From NCBI RefSeq assembly GCF_031143425.1, contig NC_090448.1, positions 336,529,177 through 336,593,176 on the forward strand: a stretch of 64,000 bases of DNA. The letters are read 5' to 3'. Positions 46,123-58,014 of this stretch are shown piece by piece (the stretch's first letter is position 1; each line of letters opens with the position of its first letter). This stretch comes from Pleurodeles waltl (lineage: Eukaryota; Chordata; Amphibia; Caudata; Salamandridae). Position numbers and translations under genes: made by a program. The notes below the pieces were generated by a model that had not been told where the DNA came from, ran no database searches, and was given only the letters and a program-made list of their open reading frames with translations.

Positions 46123-46841
46123 AATACCTTTGACTTCCTCACGGACATGTGATCCTCCGATACGTGGTCTGAGTCAGCCTTGTCTCCGAAGTGACATATG
46201 CCATCAAAGGGCATGTCCATCAACGTTTGCTGGACATCCCCCGAGAAGCCAGATGTTCTCAGCCAGGCGTGACGTCTTAGTGCCGCTGTCGATGCAACCG
46301 ACCTGCCTAGAGAATCGGTCGTATCCATTCCATAGCGGATGATGAACTTGGCTGCATCTCTCTCATTTGTGAGCACCTGGGAGAGGACAGTCTGGGTCTC
46401 CTCCGAAACTGTAGTCATGCACCTGCGTGACCATATCCCAGAAAGTATGGAAATAGCAGCCCAAAAGGCATGGAGTGTTTAATGACCGCAGCACTAGACA
46501 GGCAGAAGAAAACATTTTCTTACCCAAATTATCCAATCTTTTTGAATCCTTATCCGGGGTGGGTGGTAGGGAATGCGCAAGAGGAAGAAGAAGATGAAGT
46601 CTGGATCACAAGGCTCTCACACGTGAGGTGTTGGGTGAGGAATTTTGGGTCTGTTGGCGCAGGCCGATGGCGGCGGGCAATCGTCCTACTCACAGGAGCC
46701 TCAGTGCTGGGTCTGGACCAAGTTCCCCAAAGGATGTCAGTCAGTCTCTCATTTAAGGGGAGAAGGGGTTCTGATGTGGAAGACCCCGGCTGAAGCATGT
46801 TGTTTAGAATATTAGTACTGCAGCTCGGCCCAGGCTTTTGA
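46104..46841 (-). pseudogene. DIRS-2 gag, C-terminal part
   Basis: Minus-strand frame from 46798: LLPLNERLTDILWGTWSRPS and AAALRRHAWLRTSGFSGDV-like residues (TAALRRHAWLRTSGF), then DMPFDGICHFGDKAD. These are the DIRS Gag signatures also seen in DIRS-1 (LRRHEWLKTTSF, DMPYNG). Its N-terminal half is at 49994-51281, beyond the PLE-E insertion. Confidence 0.85.
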
Positions 46842-46847
46842 CACTCA

Positions 46848-47420
46848 GGGGGTCATTCTGACCCTGGCAGTCATTGACCGCCAGGGCCAACGACCACGGA
46901 AGCACCGCCAACAGGCTGGCGGTGCTTCCTGGCCAATTCTGACCGCGGCGATAAAGCCGCGGTCAGAAAAGGGAAACCGGCGGTTTCCCGCCGGTTTTCC
47001 CCTGGCCAACGGAATCCTCCATGGCGGCGCTGCAAGCAGCGCCGCCATGGGGATTCCGACCCCCTTCCCGCGGTTTACACCGCCTGGTGGGAACGGGTGT
47101 CGTGGGGCCCCTGGGGGCCCCTGCACTGCCCATGCCACTGGCATGGGCAGTGCAGGGGCCCCCTAACAGGGCCCCATTAAGGTTTTCAGTGTCTGCTTGG
47201 CAGACACTGAAAATCGCGACGGGTGCAACTGCACCCGTCGCACCCCAGCAAATCCGCCGGCTCCATTCGGAGCCGGCTTCATCTTTGCTGGGGCTTTCCC
47301 GCTGGGCTGGCGGGCGATCTTTTGAAGATCACCCACCGGCCCAGCGGGAAAGTTAGAATGCTCCCCGCGGTCATTTGACCGCGGGGCGGTGTTTGGGCGG
47401 TTTCGGTCGGAATGACCCCC
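46848..47420. mobile_element. 573-bp GC-rich multi-hairpin MITE (target TCA)
   Basis: Ends GGGGGTCATTCTGAC and (reverse) GGGGGTCATTCCGAC, flanked by TCA at 46845-46847 and 47421-47423. Almost the whole length is a chain of about ten short perfect hairpins, for example GGATTCC-type arms around GCGCTGCAAGCAGCGC, GCGACGGGTGCAACTGCACC and CCCCGCGGTCATTTGACCGC. Non-coding; frames on both strands are composition artefacts. Probably PIF/Harbinger-mobilised. Confidence 0.9.
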
Positions 47421-47424
47421 TCAG

Positions 47425-48207
47425 TCTCTTGACCTCAAACAGAAACTTTCCAATCGTCACTATCCCAAAAAGATTATCAACGCTGCTTATAATAAAAGGG
47501 CTCGTAATATTCAGAGAGACGCTCTTCTGGCACCGGTGCACAGGGAACCAGAGAAACGACTGACATGTGTGTCTACATTTACCCCGTTTTCCAACTCTGT
47601 AAAGAAACTCATTAATAAACACTGGAACATTTTACAGAGTGGCGGCATCCAGATCCCGAGGCCCTTATTTGCCTTTAAAAGATCTCCTAACATACAAGAC
47701 TTGATTGTTCATACACGCCCTCGTGCACAGACGGACTCAGTCAAACAAACCACTCTATGGAATTTGCCTCCTGTCACCGGACATTACTCATGTGGCTCTT
47801 GTAATGTTTGCCTGCTTACCAAGCGCATTGACAGAGTGGTCCTTGATCATGTCGGGACCTGGCATTTGAATAAACACACTAACTGTAACACACGACAGTG
47901 TATTTACCTGATTTCCTGTCCGTGTGACTTAAAATATATCGGTATGACATCCCGTCCGGTTAAGCAAAGAATCAATGAACACCGGAGCAATATTAGATGC
48001 TCCCGGATTACAACTAAATTGAGTTCGCATTTTATTGAAGCCAATCACGGTCCCGATGATATGTGGTGGATTGTACTACAGGTACCAAGATACAACAGCA
48101 ATGACCCCACTTTTTTATTTAAAGTTGAACAAAGATGGGTGTATAGACTCAAGACCCATATTCAAGGTCTGAACGATGAGATCCCCTGGAATTCTTTGAC
48201 CGCCTAA
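47425..48207 (+). pseudogene. PLE-E polyprotein C-terminus: zinc linker and GIY-YIG-type endonuclease
   Basis: Open without any stop from the truncation point to 48207 (about 260 codons), the best preserved PLE reading frame here. KLINKHWNIL marks the region after the RT. The zinc linker is CGSCNVCLLTKR (near 47792-47825). The endonuclease is YLISCPCDLKYIGMTSRP (about 47903-47956) with VKQRINEHRSNIR, and continues to the end. RT motifs are absent due to 5' truncation, so it cannot work alone. Confidence 0.9.
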
Positions 48208-49986
48208 TATACTATTTCAGTACATTTCCCACTTGTATGTACAAATGTTGACACTTTTACATTTTTGATCCCCTTGACGACCTTTAGATCTGTCCAGAGC
48301 TTTGGACAAGATCAATAGCATACACAATTTTTCGATCTTGGCACGACCCCAATTTCTGAAAATCCAGGCCACATGAGTTCCCCTTCTTTTGTATGAACAG
48401 GACACCCCGCCTGTGAATTAATTAGAGATGCCACTCTTTTTTTGCGCGTTAAGGTGACTCAGGTGGTTTATTTAGATTTACCTTACAATCATACCCTGTT
48501 TGGGAGTGTCCTTAACTGTGACTGTAGGATACATTACTACTAGTAAAATGGCTGCTCCTTTATACAATTGTTGTCCTACCCCTATTTTTATGCCCCGACT
48601 ACAAGTTCGTTTTTTCTGTCGTACCACAATTTTATGATATTGCCCGTGGATGTTTTTATTGTAAATGCCACTCAGACCGCTGTTTGGCGTTTACTTAATA
48701 ATTTCCCTTGTCTCTCTTGGGGCGACATCGGGTTCGGCTTTTTTCTAACATTTGTGCCACTCTATATACATGGAGAAGCACTCGAGCATCTGTTTCAAGA
48801 TGGCCGCCGCAAAATCGTTAGTCCGTTGTTTATGTTTCCCTTGGTTACCGGCCAGATTCTTCCGGATCTGAACGCGGCAAAGACGCGTCCTGGTAACCAT
48901 ATTTAAACCGCCGTGTAATGCCACTTAGCCGTCTACAGGTGCGCGGCACACGGGCAGTTTTCTGGTTACATCAAGGAGGATTACAAGTAAGTGCACCCTT
49001 TGACAAAGGGGTTTATAAAGGCGATCAGCTGCTTCTATGACCTGTTATTAGTAACTACAGACTATTGTGCATAGGCATATGCGCGAATGTTTGTAGATGC
49101 CCGATTTGTGACCGGATAATTTCTGATTTCCCCTCATCCTTTCTACTACAATTCTTTGACTGCCATCTATATATTTTTTTTTAGGAACGTACTTTTTGAT
49201 TCACACTGGACCCTTGGTCTACCTTTGAACCGTGGATCTACTGTTATCTCTATTATAAGCTAAGCTCGGCATCTATACAGTAAATAGACCTTTCAAAAAG
49301 CGCCCAGTTATTCTCCTTATTGATGTTTGATACTCCTACATGGATAACCACCATTTCATGTATTACTTGACTAGCTATGTAGTGATGACTTGGGCTCTCC
49401 CTGTGTGACCCACCATTATGCATCTGTTACCATGTCATTTATATATTTAGTATTACCTCCTTGATTGTGGCTAGCGCGGTCCTAGGATGCCAGATCTCGA
49501 ATGTGGGATGGTAAGCTTATTTACCTTTTTTCAGTGTGGCACTTTGGGGTTGCTATGTACTGCTGTCTCTATGGCGATTGCACAGTTTTTTTAGCTTATT
49601 TGAACTTTTGCACTAATATTTGTTTGTCTTTCACTTATATGCAGGGCGACTGATTGACCAACTGACATAGACAAATCATCTGCAGTTTGTAAGTGACACC
49701 TTGGTATTTTTTGATTTGAATAGGAGAAGTAGTTTTCCGGGTCCTGACGAAGCGTCGCGGGATCATTTATTGACCCATAGAAGACGCATAGTTGACCACA
49801 AATTAGCAGGATGAGGCACACTACCTTTTCTTCCCTATAGAGTTCAGTGGGACATTATCCCCACTAGCACTCTGGACTATTTTTAATCTTGGCCTGCGCC
49901 TTTTCCCTGATTCATTAAAGTGATGTTAGAGTCACAGAGCTAATTTTATTCTTTCACTCTCTCCTACACACTTACTCCCTGTCTTT
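48208..49986 (+). other. PLE-E 3' region
   Basis: Non-coding tail of PLE-E. Frame 48568-48906 shows hydrophobic residues but no motif. Polyadenylation-like ATTAAA near 49914. Confidence 0.6.
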
Positions 49987-49993
49987 CACTCAG

Positions 49994-51281
49994 TTAGCAT
50001 TTCGTTTCAGACCTTTCCTGGCAAATTGCCCTCGGTTTAGCACCACCCTCATTGTCGGGGTGGGCCGCCAGACATTGCAGTACCGGTCTGACGAGGAGAT
50101 AGCCCAGTGATGATACTTGTCACCCACAGGGTGCTTGAGGGCTCTCCTGATACTATAGACATTCTTTGTCCCTGCATCTATTAAGTGTCCTTTTGGAACA
50201 GTGTACTTTTCTATATAATAGTTTAGAATATTAGGCCTAACTTCCACAGAATGTAGCTCAACGTCCAAGACCTCAGCCGCCCTTCTCACCACCATGGAGT
50301 ATGTGGCGTCTTCCTCCAAAGCCACAGTAGGGAGAGAGAGCATACCAATGTCAGGGGAGGTGTCTAGACCACTGGCATCACCCAAATCCTGCACCCAGTC
50401 AATTTGGGGGTCAAGCTGGTATTCTAAAGGGTCCAGCGGCCCCTCCACACTCCCCCCCTTACCCATACCCATAAGTATAAGGGTCTGGAACAACAATGGG
50501 CACCAGGAGAGCCCATAGAGAGCGGAATCGGCATCGAGCGAAGTCGTTCCGGCTCCGGGTCGTCGGGTATGAGAAAAGGATGTACTTCGATTGTGGGCCC
50601 AACCGATGTCGGGAGCGTTGATGTCTGACCCGACACCGGGGAAAGTTGCTGTGGCACGACCGGCATCAGGCGGATCCAATATTGGATCCGGAGGAGCCCT
50701 CCAGAGCCATGGCCGAAGCCGATGACTTTGAACCCTAGGGGGCCCTCAACAACTCACCTGTGCCCGAGGGTGACGAAGGTGGGGCGGTCTGTCCAAAAAT
50801 GAGGCGCCTTGCCTCATAAAACTCTTTTAGCTGGACAGGGGTGGGTCCAGCTCCCGGGAAGTCGGGGAAGCGCAGGGCAGACCCAGATGGGGGCTCCGTG
50901 GACAGAGGCCTGACGCTCTTCCCTTGTCACATCGTACGAGTGACGGGGTGAAGCTGAAGAACGTTTGTTCTTCTTTGACTTCTTTTTCTTATGACCCGAA
51001 TGTCCCAATGACTATGAGGACGAAGAGTCGTGGTGACTCCACGGCCGGTCTCGAGACCTTCTTCTTGAACGAGACCGTGATTACCGTGGAGTTGAGTGTT
51101 GGGCTGCCATTAGCTTTAGGGTCCGCTCCCTCAAAGCTTTCGGGTTCATGGCCCGAAAATCGGAGCACAACTTCGGGTCATGATCACGCTCCAGGAACCA
51201 AAGACACACAAGGTGCGGATCTGTCACCGACCTCATTAGGTCACAGGAGACGCAGGGCTTAAAACCAGTCTTGCAGGACAT
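49994..51281 (-). pseudogene. DIRS-2 gag, N-terminal half
   Basis: The start at 51281 gives CKTGFKPCVSC ... LVCLWFLERDHDPKLC, the Cys/His region of DIRS Gag (compare DIRS-1 at 28079). The frame at 50679-49990 gives LPTVALEEDATYSMVVRRAA then EVLDVELHSVEV, matching the block before the LLPLNE segment now at 46798. A frame break lies between 51081 and 50679. Gag is cut at 49994 by PLE-E. Confidence 0.82.
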
Positions 51282-51384
51282 CCCTCAATGCATCCACGAC
51301 CTTGTCAAAATCGTTTGATAAAAATGTCGGCGTAATCAAAAAGTGACTGAGGTAGCTCCTCTCCGGATCTGCGTGCAGGCTGAC

Positions 51385-51580
51385 GCGTAAAGAAAAAAAC
51401 TGATGTCAGCACGCAGGGGTGGTGCCTGTATATGATTGTGACATCATCACAACACCAACGCCCGCGGAGTTGACCAATGCCACCTGACGGCGTGCAGAGG
51501 TACTGCTCGAAGAAAAAGTCTCCGGATCCAGTCTGACGCCTGGGGAATTCAAAAGGTAAGGAATCTACAACTAGAAGTCA
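51385..51580. repeat. DIRS-2 right inverted terminal repeat
   Basis: Reverse complement of 44470-44665, with roughly 85% identity by eye. The outermost bases present on the left (ACAAGTTACTTACC) are not found on the right, so the right end is eroded or truncated next to the LTR-like element. Confidence 0.85.
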
Positions 51581-51638
51581 GATTTATAAATCTATCAATG
51601 TCAATATCAATATATCTATGGAAACATCTAGTGGATCC

Positions 51639-54282
51639 TGTAGGAAGATGGCTCTTTATATACTATCTCAAAGTGAGAGGTAGTGTGCACAGAGTCCAAG
51701 TGTTCTCCTTGGGAGGTTGATAGTGGCAAAATTAGATAATACTAATGCTCTATTTTGTGGTATTGTGGTCGAGCAGTAGGCTTATCAGAGGGTAGTGTTA
51801 AGCATTTGTTGTGCACACACAGGCAATAAATGAGGAACACACACTCAAAGACTTAACTCCAGGCCAATAGTTTTTATATAGAAAAATATATTTTCTTAAT
51901 TTATTTTAGAACCGCAAGATTCAAGATTTGAGGTAAGTACATAAAATGCAAGGTACTTCACACAGGTAAGTATAGAACTTTGATTTAAAACAGTAGTACA
52001 CACAGTTTAGGTTAAAATGGCAATAAGCTATTTTAAAAGTGGACACAGTGCAAACATCAACAGTTCCTGGGGGAGGTAAGTTTGGTTAAGTTTCTCAGGT
52101 GAGTAAAGCACTTACACAGTCACTCTCCTGGGCATAGGCAGCCCACCATTAGGAGTTCAAGGCAGCCCCAAAGCCACAGCACCAGCAATACATGGCCAGT
52201 CAGGTGCAGAGGTCAAAGGAGGGCCCCAAACACATAGGTGCCTATGAAGAACAGGGGTGCTCCGGTCCTAGTCTGCTTACAGGTAAGTACCTGTGTCCTC
52301 GGGGAGCAAACCAGGGCGGTTTTGTAGAGCCCTGGGGAGGACACACACAAGCCCACAAAACACACCCTCAGCGGCACAGCGGCAGCCGGGTGCAGTAGGA
52401 AAAATAGTCTGGTTTGCTGTTGAAAGCAATGGAGGACCCAGGGGTTACTTAGGCAATGCAGGCAGGGCACAGCGGGGCTTCTCGGGCCTGCCACTGACTG
52501 GGCTAGGATGAGGGCCACCTGCTGGTAACTCCTGCACTGATAGGAGGTTCCTCTCTGTCCTGGGCGCTGCGGGTTCAGTGCTTGGTCCAAGCGTCGGGTT
52601 CCTTTGTTACCGGGCAGTCGCGGTCAGGGGGAGCCTCTCGATCCTCTCTGCAGGTGTCGCTGTGGGGGTGCAGGGAGGTCGACTCAGGGTGTCCACTTCA
52701 TTAGTGTCACCTGGGAGTCCTCTCTGCGGTGTTGGTTCTCCTGAACTCGAGCCGGGGGCGTCGGGTGCAGAGTGTGAAGTCTCACGCATTTTAAAAGGTA
52801 CTTCTTTGTTGCAAAGTTGTTGCAGCTTCTGAACAGTGCCGCTGTTCTCTGGAGTTTCTTGGTCCTTTGGGTTCAGGGCAGCCCTCAGACGTCGCTGGTC
52901 CCCGTCTGATGCGTAGCTGCGCAGGTTCTTTGAGTCTGGAGACAGGCCGGTAGGGCTGGGGCCAAGTCAAGTCAGTTGGTGTCTCCGTCATCTCTGCAGG
53001 GCTTTCAGGTCAGCAGTCCTTCTTCTTTCTTCAGGTTGCAGGAATCTAATTTCCTGGGTTCAGGGTCACCCCTAAATACTGAATTTAGGGGTGAGTTTAG
53101 GCCGGGGGGCAGTAGCCAATGGCTACTGTCCTTGAGGGTGGCTACACACTGTTTGTGCCTCCTACCTGAGGGGAGGGGGGCACATCCCTATTCCTATTGG
53201 AGGAATCCTCCAAACTCAAGATGGAGGATTTCAAAAGGCAGGGGTCACCTCAGCTCAGGGCACCTTAGGGTTGTCGTGACTGGTAGGTGACTCCTCCTTG
53301 TTTTTCTCATTATCTCCTCCGGCCTTGTAGCCAAAGGTGGGGCAGTGGCCGGAGGGGCGGGCATCTCCACTAGCTGGAGTGCCCTGGGGTGCTGTAACAA
53401 AAGGCATGAGCCTTTGAGGCTCACAGCCAGGTGTTACAGTTCCTACGGGGGGGGTGAGAAGCACCTCCACCCAGTACAGGCTTTGTTCCTGGCCATAGAG
53501 TGACAAGGGCACTCACCCCATGTGGCCAGAAACTCGTCTGGTTGTGGCAGGCTGGCAGAAACTGGGCAGCCTAGCACTAGGAGTCGGACTGGTATTCAGG
53601 GGGCATCTCTAAGAAGCCCTTTGGGTGTATTTTACAATACATCCCACACGGGCATCAGTGTGCATTTATTGAGCTGAGAAGTTTGATACCAAGCTTCCCA
53701 GATTTTAGTGTGGCCATTATGGAACTGTGGAGTTCGTAATTGACAGACTCCCAGACCACATACTCTTTATGGCTACCCTGAACTTACAATGTCTAAGGTT
53801 TTGCTTAGACACTGTAGGGGCATAGTACTCATGTAACTATCCCCTCACCTGTGGTATAGTGCACCCTGCCTTAGGGCTGTAAGGCCTGCTAGAGGGCTGA
53901 CTTACCTATGCCACAGGCGGTGAGAGGTGGGCATGGCACCCTGAGGGGAGCGCCATATCGACTTAGTCATTTTCTCCCCACCAGCACACACAAGCTGTGA
54001 GGCAGTGTGCATGTGCTGAGTGAGGGGTCACCAGGGTGGCATAATACATGCTGTAGCCCTTAGAGACCTTCCCTGGTCACAGGGCCCTTGGTACCAGGGG
54101 TACCATTTACAAGGGACTTATCTATGTGCCAGGGCTGTGCCAATTGTGGGAACAAAGGTACAGTTTAGGGAAAGAACACTGGTGCTGGGGCCTGGCTGGC
54201 AGGGTTCAAGCAAATTTTCAATCATAACTGGCATCAACAAAGGGTTAGGGGGTAACCATGCCAAGGAAGGCATTTCCTTACA
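51639..54282. mobile_element. 2644-bp TG...CA LTR-like element, copy 2 (target duplication GATCC)
   Basis: Starts TGTAGGAAGATGGCTC, ends TTTCCTTACA, and is flanked by GATCC at 51634-51638 and 54283-54287. It is colinear with copy 1 (15192-17834) over its full length with point differences and small indels. It includes AATAAATGAGGAACACACAC near 51826 and the minus-strand Ser/Glu frame (53512-53255). Matching lengths (2643 and 2644) and different duplications show two independent insertions of one intact unit. Confidence 0.9.
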
Positions 54283-54287
54283 GATCC

Positions 54288-56123
54288 TTTTTAACTAGTT
54301 TCTAAATTCTTACAAAAATAACACATATTTTTTAAAATTCGCATCAGATTTTTTGAGTGTATTGTCTACTCTTTCTTCAATTGTTCTGGTGCTGTTTAAT
54401 TGCTTAACTCTTGTTCCTCTGTGTAAGCCTTGCTGTTCAGTACCACAACTACCCAGGATTGAGCTAAGGATTTGACAGGCAAAACCCAAGGGTCCTAAAG
54501 GGGTGGGTAAGTTTATTACACAGCGCTGTTGCCCTACCACACCTTATATTACACCCCATTTCCTCACAACATGACTGAATTCTGAGCTTCAGATCATTGT
54601 GCTCCCCATGGCAAGTGACCTTTCCTAGTACTTCCTTAATGGTATAAGGTCCATACCATTGAAAAAGCATTTAAACCAAACTTTGGGGGTCATTCTGAGT
54701 CTGGCGGGCGGCGGAGGCCGCCCGCCAGACTTCCCCACTCCAAAATACCGCTCCGCGGTCGCAAGACCGCTGAGGGTATTTTGGCTTTTGCACTGGGCTG
54801 GCGGGCGACCGCCAAAAGGCCGCCCGCCAGCCCAGTGCAAAAATCCTTCCCACGAGGACGGCGGCTCAGAATTGAGCCGGCGGAGTGGGAAGGTGCGACG
54901 GGTGCAGTTGCACCCGTCGCGAATTTCACTGTCTGCTAAGCAGACAGTGAAATTCCTTTTGGGGCCCTCTTACGGGGGCCCCACGACAACCCATACCGCA
55001 ATCCTGTTCCTGGCGGGAGAACCGCCAGGAACAGGATGGCGGTATGGGCTGTCAGAATCCCCATGGCGGCGCAGCTAGCTGCGCCGCCATGGAGGATACC
55101 AATGGGCAGCGGAAAACCGGCGGGAGACCGCCGGTTTTCCGCATCTGACCGCTGCCAAACCGCCGCGGTCAGAATGCCCTGCGGGGCACCGCCAGCCTGT
55201 TGGCGGTGCTCCCGCCAACCCTGGCCCCGGCGGTTCCTTACCGCCGGGGTCAGAATCAGGCCCTTTATCTCTGGGCTGGAATGTCATCAGTCAAGTACTG
55301 TGGTTTTAACAATGTTTCTGTTTGTACTGAGCCTCTTTGAGATTAGTACAGCCCACTTCCCATACACCATGAACATTCTCTTATAATGCTGATACACAAT
55401 CCACCAAAGAATCCGAGTCTCCTCTTCTTTCCACTCTTTACAGGCTAAGTCCAATATTCTTCCTGGTTACTGATTAAACAAGAGCTCAAAAGTACTGAAT
55501 CCAGTTTAGAACTCTGGAGTAGACTGTAGTACGAAAAAGAATAACTTTATGATCTAATTCCAGTTTTAAGGGTCGTTGTCGGTAGCATTCGTATCACGGT
55601 TGGTTGTATCTTTTGACCAGACCATCCGTTTATTGGTTAAAAACTGAGGCCTAGATGTACAGGTCCTTCAAACTTGTACATATCACGGACATCAACTGTA
55701 ATGAGAAGCTGGAGCCTTGATCGTGATAATCTCATTGGGGAGTCCCACTCTAGAAAAATAGGAATTAACTGATCCGTTATATTAGCCACCATATTATCAT
55801 GTAGGGGAACTGCTTTGTGTACCAGGTTGCATAGTCAATTATCTTAAGAATAAACCAATATCCTTAGCCTAATGGTTCAAGGGCATCCAGTAATTCCATG
55901 CTAATGCTCTGAAAGGGGCTCTTTATTAAAGTCAGAGGTTCTAATTGAGTCCAGGTTATTCCACCTTTGTCTTAATCCCACAGAAAAGAGATGCTCTGCA
56001 GACTGCAGGGCCAGTGGTGAACTCTAAATTTGTCAGGAAGAGAAAAGGCAGAGCAGCAGAAGTAAAGCCCTCCAGCACACTGACTGCCTTTACTCCGTCT
56101 GGCAAAGTCTAAATTTGTGTCTA
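54288..56123 (-). pseudogene. Gypsy-1 integrase remnants (minus strand)
   Basis: Read on the minus strand from about 55880, decayed residues GYWFILKIIDYATWYTKQFP match the gypsy integrase block GYQFILVIVDYATRYPEA. HDQGSSFSLQLMSVIC follows, where TDQGTNF..LM is usual, then QTDG near 55620. After a MITE, WYGPYTIKEVLGKVT (54654-54605) fits the C-terminal tail. Many stops. The element's gag is at 63160-64000, and RT and RNase H between are lost. 55980-56123 and 54288-54560 have no clear content. Confidence 0.65.
54685..55263. mobile_element. 579-bp GC-rich multi-hairpin MITE in Gypsy-1
   Basis: The left end GGGGGTCATTCTGAG and a weaker right end, with TTT on both sides (54682-54684 and 55264-55266). 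It is built of hairpins such as GCGACGGGTGCAGTTGCACC, CACTGTCTGCTAAGCAGACAGTG (arms CACTGTCTGC/GCAGACAGTG), GGAACAGGATGGCGG arms, and GCGCAGCTAGCTGCGC. It has the same hairpin set as 46848-47420 and 58678-59304, in the orientation of the latter. Confidence 0.85.
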
Positions 56124-56838
56124 GGGGGCCATATTTATATTGCATTTTTGCAGTTGCAAATGGCCCAAATGGGCTGTTTGCGGCCGCAAAAATGCATTTT
56201 GGTATGTCTGAATTCCAATTTGCGATTCGGTAATATGCTAGCATATCGCAATTTGGAATTGGAAATGCATACTGATTCAGTATTAGGAAGGGGGCATGTT
56301 CAGATTGTTTCTTCTTAATACCGAATCGCAGTTCTATGTAGGAAAGGTTTGTGAACGAAATATGGTTGCAAATCATTCCCATTTTACCACCTACTTCAAG
56401 TAGGTGGTACCCCATTCGCCAATGGGCAGGGGTCACCAAGAGACTCCTTCCTCTTTGTTAGTGTAGCAAAAACGTTTTGTCAGAGCACTACTCTTAACAA
56501 ATGAAAAGATATCTTTTCATTTTCCTTTCTTTAAAAGCATTCCCTTTAAGGAAAATGGGTTGCATTAAAAAAAAGACTTATTTATTTAAATGCAATCACA
56601 GACATGGTGGTCTGCTAACCCCAGGAGACTACTATCCCTGTGATTTTTGCGTGTCCTAATGGGCCGCAAATTGCAACATACCTCATGAATATTAATGAGG
56701 TAGGTCGATGTGCAACCCATTAGGAAACGTTAAATGAAACTCACGGCGTTTCACATATTAAAATAGTGATTACCTAATTGCGATTTGCAGTGAATTGCGA
56801 TTAGGTAATCACTATGTCTAATAATGATACATATGGCC
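56124..56838. mobile_element. 715-bp MITE with GGGCCATAT inverted ends
   Basis: Left GGGGGCCATATTTAT and reverse of right AAGGGCCATATGTAT. The internal arms include TTGCGATTCGGTAATATGC-like segments and a palindrome around TGATTACCTAATCGC/GCGATTAGGTAATCA near 56768-56815. AT-rich, unlike the multi-hairpin MITEs. Target bases look like TTA/CTA. Non-coding. Confidence 0.75.
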
Positions 56839-56940
56839 CTTAGTGTCCATGTGTTTGAGTGTTACAGCATTCATGGCTTACCACAGTCTGAATAAAACCT
56901 ACTATATAATAGGCATCATGTTTCTTTCCCATTTACACTC

Positions 56941-56990
56941 TGTTATGTTTTATTTGTTCAGAAATTTTATATATATTCTTCGTCTAGAAA

Positions 56991-57051
<61 letters not shown>

Positions 57052-57242
57052 GTATGCGCTCTTCACCCTTCCACAAGCGTGCTCCTCTTAGTGTTCCAGA
57101 TTCTTGCTAAGATCGGAACATTAAGGAGTTGTTGGGAGAGAAGGATGAAGACAGGATGCTTTTTGAACTTGTGTATTGGCGACTCGATGAAGAATAAAGT
57201 AACTTAAATGTATCTTCAATTCTGCATGAAATATACTTTACA
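56941..57242 (+). repeat. Gypsy-2 5' LTR
   Basis: 302 bp, TGTTATG ... CTTTACA. It contains an (AT)n expansion (56994-57044) absent from the 3' LTR and AATAAAG near 57193. It shares CTTCGTCTAGAAA/CTTCATCTAGAAA, GAATAAAGTAACTTA and other blocks with the 3' LTR. Considerable divergence implies an old insertion. Confidence 0.9.
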
Positions 57243-57244
57243 AT

Positions 57245-57257
57245 TTGGCGACGAGCT
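57245..57257 (+). promoter_or_regulatory. Probable primer-binding site of Gypsy-2
   Basis: TGGCGACGAGCTG begins two bases after the LTR end. A TGG start right after the LTR is the normal position for tRNA priming; I cannot say which tRNA. Confidence 0.6.
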
Positions 57258-58014
57258 GCTGGAACCGTGGAGATATCAAGTAACCCATGTATTTATCAAG
57301 CACTATTTCTAGGATTAACCTTACTGGAAGTCTACGCTCACCTATTATCCAGCACAGGTTGGAAAATGAGGCGATAGTGCACTGCCACTGGAAATTGGAA
57401 ACTGGTACGTTGTATTATTGTGAGAGTGCTTACTGCTGCAAAATGTTCACTTCCTGCGGACACCAACGGTCCATTTGTGACTGCTGTAAGCCGCTGCAGA
57501 CATTTTATGAAGCAGCAATTTCTGAAACTTTGGTGTGGGACTTGGAATCTTCACGAAAGCAAGGGTGACTGTGACGTGCTTCTTCACTCCTTCACTCTGC
57601 TGCAACGGAACGTCGGGGTCATGAACATAGACAAATTAAGGTCACTGGACGTTCTCACATTGAATATTACATGCCGCCATTTTGGAAAGTATATTGTTGA
57701 TTGCAATTGGAATTTTGAGAAGGTTGCGACCCAGTATACCTTCTTTAAAGGGTCAATTAACTAAAAGCTACACAATTACATCAGGTGCATTTCCAATTTT
57801 CAAGTTGTAGTACGTTTGCCAATTTATCGTAGTAAGTTACACAAGCGGTTTGTTCAATTTGAGAACAATCTTTAGATCCTTGTTTTGAGTATTGATAATT
57901 CACATTTTCTGGAAGTATTGGCACTGGACTAGTCCCTCTTCCTAAGTGAAGAAAGGACACTGCATTTGTGAGGAAAGATTTTTGTTTGTTTGTTTGTTTC
58001 TCAAAGAAACTATG
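57258..58014 (+). other. Gypsy-2 leader
   Basis: Untranslated region between the primer-binding site and gag. Frames at 57287-57764 have Cys-rich but unrecognised residues. Confidence 0.5.

Larger units (their letters stand above)
47425..49986 (+). mobile_element. PLE-E: 5'-truncated Penelope-like element (target CACTCAG)
   Basis: Flanked by CACTCAG: on the right at 49987-49993, on the left as CACTCA at 46842-46847 plus the G at 47424, the MITE having landed inside the left copy. The body holds an open C-terminal coding part (47425-48207) and a 1.8-kb 3' region. The 3' region near 49741-49760 contains CTGACGAAGCGTCGC, a decayed hammerhead-like start without an intact GAAAC. DIRS-2 gag is continuous on the two sides. 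Confidence 0.85.
44405..51580 (-). mobile_element. DIRS-2: DIRS-like retrotransposon with inverted termini
   Basis: The terminal inverted repeats at 44405-44690 and 51385-51580 enclose, on the minus strand, gag (51281-49994 and 46841-46104) and RT/RNase H (46122-44730). PLE-E and a MITE split gag. RNase H is followed directly by the left terminus with no tyrosine recombinase or methyltransferase, so the 3' part has been lost. Relatives of this sequence start (ACAAGTTACTTACC) are typical of amphibian DIRS ends. Confidence 0.85.

Noticed and set aside
54659..55386. 139- and 116-codon frames at 54659-55386
   Set aside because: They lie in the GC-rich multi-hairpin MITE; similar Ala/Arg/Pro frames occur on both strands of every copy.
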